In this document: positions 9,680 to 18,750 of the stretch, one piece after another | How the letters are laid out: every line of letters starts with the position of its first letter | How positions within the stretch are numbered: position 1 is the first letter of the stretch | Assembly: GCF_900172375.1 (NCBI RefSeq) | Contig: NZ_FWFS01000013.1 | Coordinates: forward strand, 25,794-89,793 | Reading direction: 5' to 3' | Length of the DNA: 64,000 nucleotides | From: Aquimixticola soesokkakensis | Lineage (GTDB): Bacteria; Pseudomonadota; Alphaproteobacteria; Rhodobacterales; Rhodobacteraceae | Made by a program: the position numbers and the translations under genes | The notes under the pieces: generated by a model | Database searches by the model: none | What the model saw: only the letters and a program-made list of their open reading frames with translations | What the model was told of the DNA's origin: nothing

Positions 9680-10030
9680 ATGATCCGCATCCTGCGCCCC
9701 CTTTCGGCTTTGGCCCTCTGTTTCACTCTGGTGTTGACCGCCAGTGCGATGGCGCAGGCGCGTGGCCAGATGCGCGCGGCCTCCGGTGCGATTGTGCTGT
9801 GTACCGGCACGGGGCCGGTGACGGTCGTCGTTGATGAAAACGGTGCGCCGCTGGGGCGGATTCACATCTGCCCTGACTGCGCCCTAAGCCTGATCGCGGG
9901 GCTTTTGCCTCTCTGGCAATTGCCTCAAAAAGCGGCGCGCGCGCAGAGGCTTGTGGCGATCGACATGGCGCTGCACGCAACGCCGCGTGCCCTGCCGATC
10001 CCCGCGGCCCGCGCGCCACCTTTTGCGTGA
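9680..10030 (+). CDS. Small secreted DUF2946-like protein next to copper chaperone
   Basis: A 116-residue protein. Residues 1-25 look like a signal peptide or membrane anchor (basic start MIRILRPL, then a hydrophobic stretch to SAMA). The segment VLCTGTGPVTVVVDENG is followed by HICPDC, a cysteine-histidine arrangement like that of DUF2946 proteins, which are often found with copper genes. The gene ends 44 bp before the PCuAC copper chaperone, so co-transcription and a periplasmic metal role are likely. The frame is open to 9599, but the ATG at 9680 gives a proper signal peptide. The function has not been shown for this family. Confidence 0.7.
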   Translation: MIRILRPLSALALCFTLVLTASAMAQARGQMRAASGAIVLCTGTGPVTVVVDENGAPLGRIHICPDCALSLIAGLLPLWQLPQKAARAQRLVAIDMALHATPRALPIPAARAPPFA

Positions 10031-10074
10031 TTTCCAGCGACCCTTTGTTGAAATCACCTAAAAGGAGAGGACAG

Positions 10075-10638
10075 ATGTCCCTCAAATTTCCCCTTCTGGC
10101 GGCGGCTCTGGCCTGCATCGCCTTGCCCGCTTTTGCCGATATCGTCGTTGAAAACCCCTATTTCCGGACCTCCGGTGCGATGGCGACCTCCGGCGCTGCC
10201 TTTATGGTCTTGCACAACACCGGCGAGACAGCGGACCGGCTGATCGCCGCGCGCTCCGATCTGTCGAGCCGCGTCGAACTGCACACCCATCTTGCGGGTG
10301 ACAATGGCGTCATGCGGATGCTGGAGGTCGAAGACGGCTTTGCCGTTGCGCCACAAGCGCGCCACGAACTGGCCCGTGGCGGCGATCACGTCATGTTCCT
10401 TGGCCTTGATCGCCGCGTGGCAGAGGGCGACATCGTCACCGTAACCTTGACCTTCGAGCAGGCGGGCGATGTGGTCGTCGAGGTTCCCGTCAGGCTTGAT
10501 GCGCCTGTGGGCAGCGCACCGGCGGCTGACATGGGCCACGGCGCGATGGATCACGGGGCGATGGATCACGGGGCGATGGATGATGGCGCGATGGATCACA
10601 GCGACACGGAACAGGGCGGGGCAGGGCACACGCACTAA
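10075..10638 (+). CDS. Periplasmic copper chaperone PCuAC with a His/Met-rich repeat tail
   Basis: A 187-residue protein with a signal peptide (residues 1-21, cleavage after PAFA). It has the PCuAC metal site: H70/H72, M80/M82, then H105 and M107 in the segment GGDHVMFLGL. PCuAC carries Cu(I) in the periplasm for assembly of the CuA or CuB site of cytochrome c oxidase. After residue 150 the protein adds a tail of near-exact MDHGA repeats ending in HTH, a likely extra copper-binding region. The start is fixed by AAAGGAGAGGAC before the ATG at 10075. It probably shares a transcript with the DUF2946-like gene. Confidence 0.92.
   Translation: MSLKFPLLAAALACIALPAFADIVVENPYFRTSGAMATSGAAFMVLHNTGETADRLIAARSDLSSRVELHTHLAGDNGVMRMLEVEDGFAVAPQARHELARGGDHVMFLGLDRRVAEGDIVTVTLTFEQAGDVVVEVPVRLDAPVGSAPAADMGHGAMDHGAMDHGAMDDGAMDHSDTEQGGAGHTH
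10531..10605 (+). repeat. 15-bp in-frame tandem repeat coding MDHGA units
   Basis: Five 15-bp units start at 10531, 10546, 10561, 10576 and 10591. The second and third are identical (ATGGATCACGGGGCG) and the others differ by a few bases. They encode the His/Met tail of the copper chaperone. Confidence 0.9.
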
Positions 10639-10660
10639 ACGCCCTGTTGCTCGGGATATG

Positions 10661-10695
10661 AAAAGGCGAGGGGCAAGAGCCTACTCGCCTTTTTT
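10661..10695 (+). terminator. Intrinsic terminator of the copper chaperone gene
   Basis: A 10-bp stem AAAAGGCGAG/CTCGCCTTTT with a 13-base loop, followed by further T residues, 22 bases past the stop. Confidence 0.85.
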
Positions 10696-10780
10696 CTTGC
10701 CAAAGGGGCAATTTGCTGCGCAAAGCAACCCGTATTCGGCGCCTGACACGCGCTGCCCCTTTCAGACAATCGAGTCCCTG

Positions 10781-11332
10781 ATGCACAGCGTCTTCACGTT
10801 CCCTGCCGCCTTTTCGTCCGCCGAATGCGATGCCATCATCGCCCTCGCGCATGAGGATGAGCTGCGCGATGCCGGCCTCACCAAAGGCCAGACAGACCAC
10901 AATTACCGGCGGGCCGATCTGGCATGGCTTGACGAACGCGCGGGCACTGACTGGGTGATGACGCGGATCATCGACGTGGTGGCTCAAGCCAACCGCAGCC
11001 ATTTCGACTTTGCCCTCACCGAGTTCGGCGAAAGCCCGCAGATCGCGCGCTACGGCGCCGACCGCGAGGGGCATTTCATCTGGCATAGCGACATCGGTGA
11101 CGGGGCGTTTGCCGCCAAGCGCAAGCTGACGCTGGTGGTGCAACTGTCCGACCCTGACAGCTATGCGGGCGGCGCGTTGGAACTCTGGCCTGCCAGCCAT
11201 ACGCAAACCGCGCAGACGGCGCGTGGCACGGCGACGTTATTTCCGTCCTTTGTGTTGCACCGGGTGACGCCCGTGACGCAGGGCGAGCGCTATTCGCTGA
11301 CGACCTGGGCGCATGGGCCGCTGTTTCGCTAA
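10781..11332 (+). CDS. 2OG-Fe(II) oxygenase family protein
   Basis: A 183-residue protein with the prolyl-4-hydroxylase-type fold. The iron ligands are the HxD in FIWHSDIGDG and the distal histidine in SFVLHRVTPV, and an arginine in GERYSLTTW is placed to bind 2-oxoglutarate. The central segment RKLTLVVQLSD is also typical. The substrate is unknown. It stands alone, with the sirtuin gene convergent and overlapping its stop by 4 bases. The ATG at 10781 is used because the protein body starts there; the frame is open further upstream, but that part looks non-coding. Confidence 0.85.
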   Translation: MHSVFTFPAAFSSAECDAIIALAHEDELRDAGLTKGQTDHNYRRADLAWLDERAGTDWVMTRIIDVVAQANRSHFDFALTEFGESPQIARYGADREGHFIWHSDIGDGAFAAKRKLTLVVQLSDPDSYAGGALELWPASHTQTAQTARGTATLFPSFVLHRVTPVTQGERYSLTTWAHGPLFR

Positions 11333-12033
11333 AGCTGGGCGTTGATCTGCGCGCACCACTCGGGCACCAGAACACTTGCAGGGCCTTGGCGGCAGGTCTC
11401 GAAGACCCCGTGTGAGCGCGCGAGGTTCAATTCCAGTGTCGCGGCCCCGGCCTCGCGCGCCATCGCCACAAAGCCCGCCGCCGGATAGACCGTGCCGGAG
11501 GTGCCGATGGACACGAAAAGATCGGCCTGCCCGATCGCGGCAAAAATCGCCTCCATGTGATAGGGCATTTCCCCGAACCAGACGATGTCGGGGCGCGTGG
11601 CGGGCCGGGCACAGTTCGGGCAGGGGGCCTTGGGGTCACTTGGTCCGCTGTGAGGCCATGTCGTTTCACAGGCCGCGCATTTCAACCGACCCAGACTGCC
11701 GTGCATGTGGATTACCTCAGCCCCCGCCCGCCGGTGCAGGTCATCGACGTTTTGGGTCACAAGCGTCAGGGCGCCGCCCGCGCGTGCCAGCGCAGTTTGC
11801 AGCGCGGCCAAGGCGACATGTGCCGGGTTTGGCTTTGCTGCATCGCTGGCCGCGCGGCGGGCGTTGTAAAAGCGGTGGACCAGGGCGGGATCGCGGGCAA
11901 ATGCGGCCGGAGTCGCCACATCTTCGATGCGATGGTCCTCCCACAGGCCATCGGCGGCGCGAAACGTGGACAATCCGCTTTCAGCGGAGATACCAGCGCC
12001 GGTAAGCGCAACAATGCGTCGATGATTAACCAT
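11329..12033 (-). CDS. cobB: NAD-dependent protein deacylase, sirtuin class
   Basis: A 234-residue sirtuin that removes acyl groups from lysines with NAD+. The NAD-binding GAGISAESGL is near residue 12, TQNVDDLHRRAG in the middle, and the catalytic histidine is in IHMHGSLG. A zinc ribbon is present, with cysteine pairs CAAC and CPNC. The start is set at the ATG giving VNHRRIVALTG; an ATG four codons upstream (12045) and an open frame to 12120 also exist. Its stop overlaps the convergent oxygenase gene. Confidence 0.92.
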   Translation of the reverse strand: MVNHRRIVALTGAGISAESGLSTFRAADGLWEDHRIEDVATPAAFARDPALVHRFYNARRAASDAAKPNPAHVALAALQTALARAGGALTLVTQNVDDLHRRAGAEVIHMHGSLGRLKCAACETTWPHSGPSDPKAPCPNCARPATRPDIVWFGEMPYHMEAIFAAIGQADLFVSIGTSGTVYPAAGFVAMAREAGAATLELNLARSHGVFETCRQGPASVLVPEWCAQINAQL

Positions 12034-12265
12034 GAAAAGCCTCATTTGCGCCGCCTGCGCACCTTTTTCTTGCTGCAAGACTGCCTTGAAATCGCCATTG
12101 CGCGCCAGCGCTTTGAACATTCAGCCAGAGAATGCGCGGGGCGTCGTGTCAAATTCCCGCATCGGTGTCACTGGGGGCACAGCGTATGAAGCAGACAGTT
12201 CGGGGCAGGAGTGCCCGATGTGGACGGGGATACGGGACCTGCGTTGCCCGCTGTGGAGGTCCGGC

Positions 12266-12727
12266 ATGAGGGCGGTTCTTTTCGTCTGTCTGGGCAATAT
12301 TTGCCGCTCGCCCACGGCGCAGGTCGTGTTCGAGCAGGCGATACAGGCACGCGGTCTGACGATGACCGTCGCGAGCGCGGGCACCGGAAGCTGGCATGTG
12401 GGCGAGCGCCCCTATGCACCGATGCGCGCAGCGGCCAGTGCGCGGGGCTACCTGATGGACGATCTGCGCGCGCGCCAGTTTCGCCGCGACGATTTCGATC
12501 ACTTCGACCTGATCCTCGCGATGGATGACGAAAACCTGCGCGCGCTGGAAGGGATGCGCCCTGCGGCCTGTCGCGCAGAGCTACAATTGCTGATGGCCTA
12601 CGCGCCGCAACTGGGCGTGCGCGCCGTTCCGGACCCCTATTACACACGCCGCTTTGACGAGGCGATCACCTTGATCGAAACCGCCGTGACGGGGCTTATC
12701 GCGGCGCTGGGCCGCGACTGTGCCTGA
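12266..12727 (+). CDS. Low-molecular-weight protein-tyrosine phosphatase
   Basis: A 153-residue protein with the family active site right after the start: C8-LGNIC-R14-S. The general acid lies in PDPYY near the C-terminus. It should dephosphorylate phosphotyrosine or other small phosphoesters in the cytoplasm. The true start is the ATG at 12266, preceded by GGAGG; the longer upstream frame lacks any family sequence. It is divergent from cobB across 232 bp and ends directly against the convergent small secreted protein gene. Confidence 0.92.
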   Translation: MRAVLFVCLGNICRSPTAQVVFEQAIQARGLTMTVASAGTGSWHVGERPYAPMRAAASARGYLMDDLRARQFRRDDFDHFDLILAMDDENLRALEGMRPAACRAELQLLMAYAPQLGVRAVPDPYYTRRFDEAITLIETAVTGLIAALGRDCA

Positions 12728-13054
12728 TCAGCCGCAGGAGTTTTGCGCTGCCGTGCCAAAGACCTTGTATTTGCGCCAGAAGGTCTCATGCGAGCTGCGG
12801 TCGGATTGGCGAATGTCTTGGGCTTTTTGCGGGTTGCGAAAAAATTTCGCTGCCATGCGCTGATCGGAATTGGTCAGATGCTGATCGGCGACGCGCTGGA
12901 TGCAGCCGCACAAGGCGTTGGACGCTTTGGAGCGTCCCGAGCTCATGCAGGCGCGTTCAATGGCGCCAGCCTCTGCTGTGGCAATCGGAGAAAACCCGAT
13001 GCCGCTGACAAGAACGCCTGCGATCAGGGTGGATTTTACGAAAGTTTTGATCAT
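12728..13054 (-). CDS. Small secreted four-cysteine protein (often labelled 'arginine transporter')
   Basis: A 108-residue protein with a signal peptide of about 27 residues (basic MIKTFVK, hydrophobic core, then ATA/EA). The mature part has four cysteines (C36, C49, C51, C107) and the conserved-looking segment AIERAC, CGCIQRVAD and QDIRQSD. I recall near relatives across Rhodobacterales, where databases sometimes call it an arginine transporter. Nothing here supports transport: it is small, soluble and secreted. Function is unknown. Confidence 0.75.
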   Translation of the reverse strand: MIKTFVKSTLIAGVLVSGIGFSPIATAEAGAIERACMSSGRSKASNALCGCIQRVADQHLTNSDQRMAAKFFRNPQKAQDIRQSDRSSHETFWRKYKVFGTAAQNSCG

Positions 13055-13395
13055 GTTTTGCCTCGTTCCGGTGCTCTGCCGGTTGTTTTTATCTCGGGTC
13101 CCATCCGTTCAGGGGCGGACGTTGCCACCCCGTGTTTTTTGCCATCGCACTCTTCGCTGCGCAGGGTCAAAACAGGGCTAGGATGACAAAAAGAGGGTAA
13201 ATGATCAATTAAAGATCACATAGCAGCGAGGCAGAACGCCCGCTTGCGCCGTTTTTTGCCACATGCCCGCGCCGCTGACCCCGAAATGCGGTGCGCGTTG
13301 CCCGTCGCGCAGGGGGCTCAACCCCCGCTCCCTCTTGCAAAACCGCGCATTCCGCCCCATAGACACAGGCTCATTCAGCAGATGGGCCGAGCCAG
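13055..13395. other. Intergenic region upstream of lepA
   Basis: These 341 bp separate the divergent starts of the small secreted protein and lepA. I see no convincing gene. A weak promoter-like pair (TTGCAA at 13335 and CATAGA 17 bases on) lies before lepA. Confidence 0.5.
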
Positions 13396-15195
13396 ATGAC
13401 CGACCTCAAAAATATCCGCAATTTTTCCATCGTGGCGCATATCGACCACGGGAAATCCACGCTTGCCGACCGGTTGATCCAATTGACCGGCACCGTGGCC
13501 GAGCGGGATATGAAGGCGCAGATGCTCGATTCGATGGATATCGAACGCGAGCGCGGCATCACCATCAAGGCCAACTCCGTGCGCATCGAATATCCTGCGC
13601 AGGATGGTCAAACCTATATTCTGAACCTCATCGACACCCCCGGCCACGTCGATTTCGCCTATGAGGTCTCGCGCTCCATGCGCGCGGTCGAGGGGTCCTT
13701 GTTGGTCGTGGACGCCACCCAGGGCGTCGAGGCGCAGACGCTGGCCAACGTGTATCAGGCGATTGACGCGGATCACGAAATCGTCCCTGTGCTGAACAAG
13801 ATCGACCTGCCTGCATCCGAACCGGAGCAGGTCAAAGCCAATATCGAAGACGTGATCGGCATCGACGCGTCGGAATCCATCGAAATTTCGGCCAAGACCG
13901 GCCTTGGCATTCCCGATGTGCTGGAAGCCATTGTCAAACGCCTGCCCGCGCCCACGGGCGATCGCGACAAGCCGCTTAAGGCGATGCTGGTCGACAGCTG
14001 GTATGACAGCTATCTCGGCGTTGTCGTTTTGATCCGCGTCATGGATGGCGTGATCAAAAAAGGCGACAAGATCAAGATGATGAAGACCGGCGCGGCTTAC
14101 GGCGTCGATAAATTGTCCGTCCTCAAACCGCAAATGGTCGATATCGCGGAATTGGGCCCGGGGGAGATCGGGATCTTCACCGCCTCGATCAAACAGGTGC
14201 GCGATACGAAAGTGGGGGACACGATCACCCACGAGAAAAAGCCCTGCGCAGAGGCCCTGCCGGGCTTTAAACCCTCGATTCCGGTGGTGTTTTGCGGGCT
14301 GTTCCCCGTCGATGCCGCCGATTTTGAAGACCTGCGCACGGCGATCGAAAAACTGTCGCTCAACGATGCCTCCTTCAGTTCGGAAATGGAAACCTCCGCC
14401 GCGCTGGGCTTTGGCTTTCGCTGCGGCTTCCTTGGGCTGTTGCACCTCGAGGTGATCCGCGATCGCCTTGAGCGCGAATATGACATCGATCTGATCACCA
14501 CCGCGCCCTCGGTGATCTACAAATTGCACATGAAAGACGGCTCGGTCGAGGATCTGCACAACCCTGCGGATATGCCCGATCTGACCTATGTCGACCACAT
14601 CGAAGAGCCGCGCATCAAGGCCACGATCATGGTGCCCGACGATTATCTCGGTGACGTTTTGAAGCTGTGCCAGGACCGTCGCGGCATCCAGATGGACCTC
14701 ACCTACGCCGGTTCGCGCGCGATGGTGGTCTATGACCTGCCGCTCAACGAAGTGGTGTTCGATTTCTACGACCGGTTGAAATCGGTGACCAAGGGCTATG
14801 CCTCTTTCGATTACCAGATGATCGGCTACCGCGAGGATAACCTCGTGAAAATGCAGATCCTTGTGAACGACGAGCCGGTCGATGCGCTGTCAACCATGGT
14901 CCACCGCGAACGCGCCGAGTCGCGCGGGCGCGCCATGTGCGAAAAGCTCAAGGACCTGATCCCGCGCCACATGTTCAAAATTCCGATCCAGGCGGCCATC
15001 GGCGGCAAGGTGATCGCCCGCGAAACACTGGCCGCCCTGCGCAAGGACGTGACAGCCAAATGCTACGGCGGCGATGCGACCCGTAAGAAGAAACTGCTTG
15101 AAAAGCAGAAAGCGGGTAAGAAAAAGATGCGCCAATTCGGGAAAGTCGAAATCCCGCAAGAAGCCTTCATCAACGCGCTGAAGATGGATGATTGA
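13396..15195 (+). CDS. lepA: Elongation factor 4 (LepA), ribosome back-translocase
   Basis: A 599-residue translational GTPase of the usual LepA length. G1 is AHIDHGKST, the G2 region is [13 protein letters not shown]3 is DTPGHVD and G4 is NKIDLP. Domains II, III and V follow, then the LepA-specific C-terminal domain with [20 protein letters not shown]. The family acts on stalled or wrongly translocated ribosomes, at the membrane or in the cytoplasm. The gene is alone on its transcript and ends at a strong terminator. The Shine-Dalgarno sequence is weak (GAG). Confidence 0.98.
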   Translation: MTDLKNIRNFSIVAHIDHGKSTLADRLIQLTGTVAERDMKAQMLDSMDIERERGITIKANSVRIEYPAQDGQTYILNLIDTPGHVDFAYEVSRSMRAVEGSLLVVDATQGVEAQTLANVYQAIDADHEIVPVLNKIDLPASEPEQVKANIEDVIGIDASESIEISAKTGLGIPDVLEAIVKRLPAPTGDRDKPLKAMLVDSWYDSYLGVVVLIRVMDGVIKKGDKIKMMKTGAAYGVDKLSVLKPQMVDIAELGPGEIGIFTASIKQVRDTKVGDTITHEKKPCAEALPGFKPSIPVVFCGLFPVDAADFEDLRTAIEKLSLNDASFSSEMETSAALGFGFRCGFLGLLHLEVIRDRLEREYDIDLITTAPSVIYKLHMKDGSVEDLHNPADMPDLTYVDHIEEPRIKATIMVPDDYLGDVLKLCQDRRGIQMDLTYAGSRAMVVYDLPLNEVVFDFYDRLKSVTKGYASFDYQMIGYREDNLVKMQILVNDEPVDALSTMVHRERAESRGRAMCEKLKDLIPRHMFKIPIQAAIGGKVIARETLAALRKDVTAKCYGGDATRKKKLLEKQKAGKKKMRQFGKVEIPQEAFINALKMDD

Positions 15196-15262
15196 TCCCG
15201 TATAGACGGGGTATCATGGCGCTGAGCGAGGCTCGACAGCCGGAATGTTCTAGGACCAAAAG

Positions 15263-15289
15263 CGGGGCCACGCAGGCCCCGTTTTTTTT
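15263..15289 (+). terminator. Intrinsic terminator of lepA
   Basis: A 7-bp GC stem CGGGGCC/GGCCCCG with loop ACGCA and eight T residues. Confidence 0.92.
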
Positions 15290-15312
15290 CTGTTTCTCGC
15301 AGCCGTTCAAAC

Positions 15313-15450
15313 TCACATGCCCGATTGGACTTCGCGGCTTTCCTGGCTGATGGTCTGGCCGGCATTGGACAGGTCTTGTCCGGCGCCCTCGATGGTTTCG
15401 CAGGCGGCGAGGCCCAGAAGGGCGGTGCAAAGAATGATCAAACGGGTCAT
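15313..15450 (-). CDS. Entericidin-like small lipoprotein
   Basis: A 45-residue reading frame. It starts MTRLIILCTALLG and continues LAAC, a lipobox that puts the lipid-modified cysteine at residue 17. The mature part ETIEGAGQDLSNAGQTIS matches the style of entericidin A/B, small outer-membrane lipoproteins of alpha- and gammaproteobacteria whose role (stress or cell-death related) is not settled. The start ATG has GGAGGA upstream. The gene lies between lepA and the hydrolase gene and is easily missed because of its size. Confidence 0.82.
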   Translation of the reverse strand: MTRLIILCTALLGLAACETIEGAGQDLSNAGQTISQESREVQSGM

Positions 15451-15512
15451 GGGAAATCCTCCGTGGTGCGTTGGAAGATCAACGCAGCGCATCGCAAGCG
15501 GTTCCCGCCTCG

Positions 15513-16307
15513 TTAGAGGCTGTGGCGCAGCTCGTCTACCGCGCCGATGTAGGCCCTGATCGCCCCCTCGAATTCACGCGGCTTTTCGGCATGCAGCCAA
15601 TGCCCCGTGCCCTCGATCTTGGCAAAACGGGCCTTGGGGAACAGCCCTTTGATCACGGGGCGATATTCGGGCAGCACATAGGTACTCTGTGCGCCGGAGA
15701 GAAAGAAAGCGGGGCCGTCAAACGTGCCGCGGACGTCCTCGGGCCAGCCGACGATCTTGGGCATCTCGGCGCGCAGAACGTCGAGGTTCAGGAGCCATTT
15801 CTGCCCCTTGATATCCAGACTTTGCAGCAAAAATGCCCGCACGCCATCGTCCAGAACATCCTCGGCCAGCATCTCGTCGGCTTGCGAGCGGCGGGTGATT
15901 TTGGATAGGTCCAGCTTTTTCATTGCATCGACCAGCGGCACGTTGGAGTGCTCATAGGCGACGGGGGCGATATCGGCGACGACCAGTGATTTCAACAGGT
16001 CAGGTCGCGTCAGCGCCAGCATCATCGCCGCTTTGCCGCCCATTGAGTGGCCCATCACGTGAAAGGGGCGCGCGGCCGCGCCCTGGGCTTCCAGCACCTC
16101 GGCCACATCGCCCGCCATATCGGCGTAGCTTTGGGTCGGCGCGCGGAAACTGTCGCCGTGGTTGCGTTGGTCGACCGCGATCACCAGCCGCTCGTCCGAC
16201 AGACGTTTGGCCACCACACCCAGGTTGCGCGCCGAGCCGAACAGCCCGTGGACGATCAAAAGCGGTGGCTCGCCCGTGTCGGTGCCATAGGTCACGAAAT
16301 TCAGCAT
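15513..16307 (-). CDS. Alpha/beta-fold hydrolase, YbfF-like esterase
   Basis: A 264-residue hydrolase. The oxyanion-hole HG is at residues 20-21 (LLIVHGLFGSARN), the nucleophile elbow GHSMGG places serine at residue 88, and the catalytic histidine is in EGTGHWLHAEKP. The DQRNHGDS segment near residue 46 matches the YbfF esterase group, which acts on short acyl esters. The exact substrate is unknown. It lies downstream of glyA on the same strand, but a terminator separates the two. Confidence 0.88.
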   Translation of the reverse strand: MLNFVTYGTDTGEPPLLIVHGLFGSARNLGVVAKRLSDERLVIAVDQRNHGDSFRAPTQSYADMAGDVAEVLEAQGAAARPFHVMGHSMGGKAAMMLALTRPDLLKSLVVADIAPVAYEHSNVPLVDAMKKLDLSKITRRSQADEMLAEDVLDDGVRAFLLQSLDIKGQKWLLNLDVLRAEMPKIVGWPEDVRGTFDGPAFFLSGAQSTYVLPEYRPVIKGLFPKARFAKIEGTGHWLHAEKPREFEGAIRAYIGAVDELRHSL

Positions 16308-16336
16308 GCGCGCGGTATCCTGTTGGAACGAAATCG

Positions 16337-16366
16337 AAAAACACGAAAGGGGCCCGCAGGCCCCTT
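16337..16366 (-). terminator. Intrinsic terminator of glyA
   Basis: On the minus strand an 8-bp stem AAGGGGCC/GGCCCCTT is followed by TCGTGTTTTT. It lies 23 bases past the glyA stop and before the hydrolase start. Confidence 0.8.
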
Positions 16367-16388
16367 CCCTTGTCTTAGGAAAGCCCGA

Positions 16389-17681
<1,293 letters not shown>

Positions 17682-17894
17682 GGTGTGCTCCCTTGGCAGC
17701 AGGGGTGAAGTCTTGCGCGCTGTTTACCCAATGTGACGGGCGCGCAAAACCCTATTTCGCTGCATAATCATCTTGAACGCAGGCGCAATCGCACAAAATC
17801 GCATCGCCAAGCGGGGATAAACCGCGTGAACTTCGCGCCGCGCTTTGTTAGGCAAGGTGAAGGTCGAAAAATCGACAGTTTGGGAGGCATCTCT

Positions 17895-18659
17895 GTGAGC
17901 GTCAGGATTTCATTTGCGGCCAGCGAAAGCGAGATCGCGCAGCGCGCGCTGGAGCGCTTGGTGGAACGCTACGGACAGGTCGAACAGGGCCAAGCCGATG
18001 TGATCGTCGCCCTTGGCGGGGACGGCTTTATGTTGCAGGCGCTGCATGCGACCCAAGGGCTGAGCGCGCCGGTCTACGGGATGAACTGTGGCACCATCGG
18101 TTTTTTGATGAACGAGTTTTCCGAATATGATCTGGACGCGCGTCTGTCTGACGCAGAGGAAGAAGTCATCAACCCGCTGGTGATGCGTGCGATCGACATT
18201 CACGGTGTCCAGCACGAAGCGCTGGCCATCAACGAAGTCGCCCTGCTGCGTGCGGGATCTCAGGCGGCCAAGCTGCGCGTGTCCGTCGACGGGCGGGTGC
18301 GGATGGATGAATTGGTCTGTGACGGGGCGCTGGTGGCGACACCTGCGGGATCGACCGCCTACAACTATTCCTCGCACGGCCCGATTTTACCGATCGGCTC
18401 GGACGTGTTGGCGCTGACGGCGATGGCGGCGTTTCGCCCCCGACGCTGGCGCGGGGCCTTGTTGCCCAAAGCGGCAACGGTACGCTTTGATGTGCTCGAC
18501 GCAGAAAAGCGCCCCGTGATGGCGGATGCGGACAGCCGCAACTCCGTGCCCGCCGTCGCGGCGGTGGAGGTGTCATCGGATGAAAATGTGCGCCATCGCA
18601 TTTTGTTCGACCCCGGCCACGGGCTTGAGGAACGGCTGATCCGCGAACAATTTGTCTAA
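17895..18659 (+). CDS. nadK: NAD kinase
   Basis: A 254-residue enzyme that phosphorylates NAD+ to NADP+. The catalytic GGDG motif is at about residues 39-42 (VIVALGGDGFML), NEVALLR in the middle, and TPAGSTAYNYSSHGPI in the substrate loop. The start is taken as GTG at 17895: GGGAGG lies just upstream and the product begins VSVRISFAASES, as in relatives. The frame is open to 17733, but that part has no family sequence. Confidence 0.95.
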   Translation: MSVRISFAASESEIAQRALERLVERYGQVEQGQADVIVALGGDGFMLQALHATQGLSAPVYGMNCGTIGFLMNEFSEYDLDARLSDAEEEVINPLVMRAIDIHGVQHEALAINEVALLRAGSQAAKLRVSVDGRVRMDELVCDGALVATPAGSTAYNYSSHGPILPIGSDVLALTAMAAFRPRRWRGALLPKAATVRFDVLDAEKRPVMADADSRNSVPAVAAVEVSSDENVRHRILFDPGHGLEERLIREQFV

Positions 18660-18668
18660 CGCGGGCCG

Positions 18669-18750
18669 CGCGGCCTTGCAGGTATTGGCGCGGCCTTGCG
18701 GGGGGTTACTTTCGCGGCCTTGCAGGGGCTTATTTGCGCGGCCTTGCAGG
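18669..18750. repeat. Four direct repeats of CGCGGCCTTGCAGG between nadK and the response regulator
   Basis: Copies start at 18669, 18689, 18713 and 18737; the second has G in place of A. The spacing is 20, 24 and 24 bp. The last copy lies inside the 3' end of the response-regulator gene, so the array runs across its stop codon. Confidence 0.85.

Noticed and set aside
13375..14598. A 407-codon open frame on the minus strand opposite lepA
   Set aside because: It is the shadow of lepA, with no domain and no ribosome-binding site.
17682..17894. A riboswitch upstream of glyA or nadK
   Set aside because: I looked for a glycine, SAM or tetrahydrofolate riboswitch pattern in this gap and saw no matching stems.
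18669..18750. A short CRISPR-like array
   Set aside because: The spacing is too short (gaps of 6-10 bp), the units are only 14 bp, and no cas genes are present.
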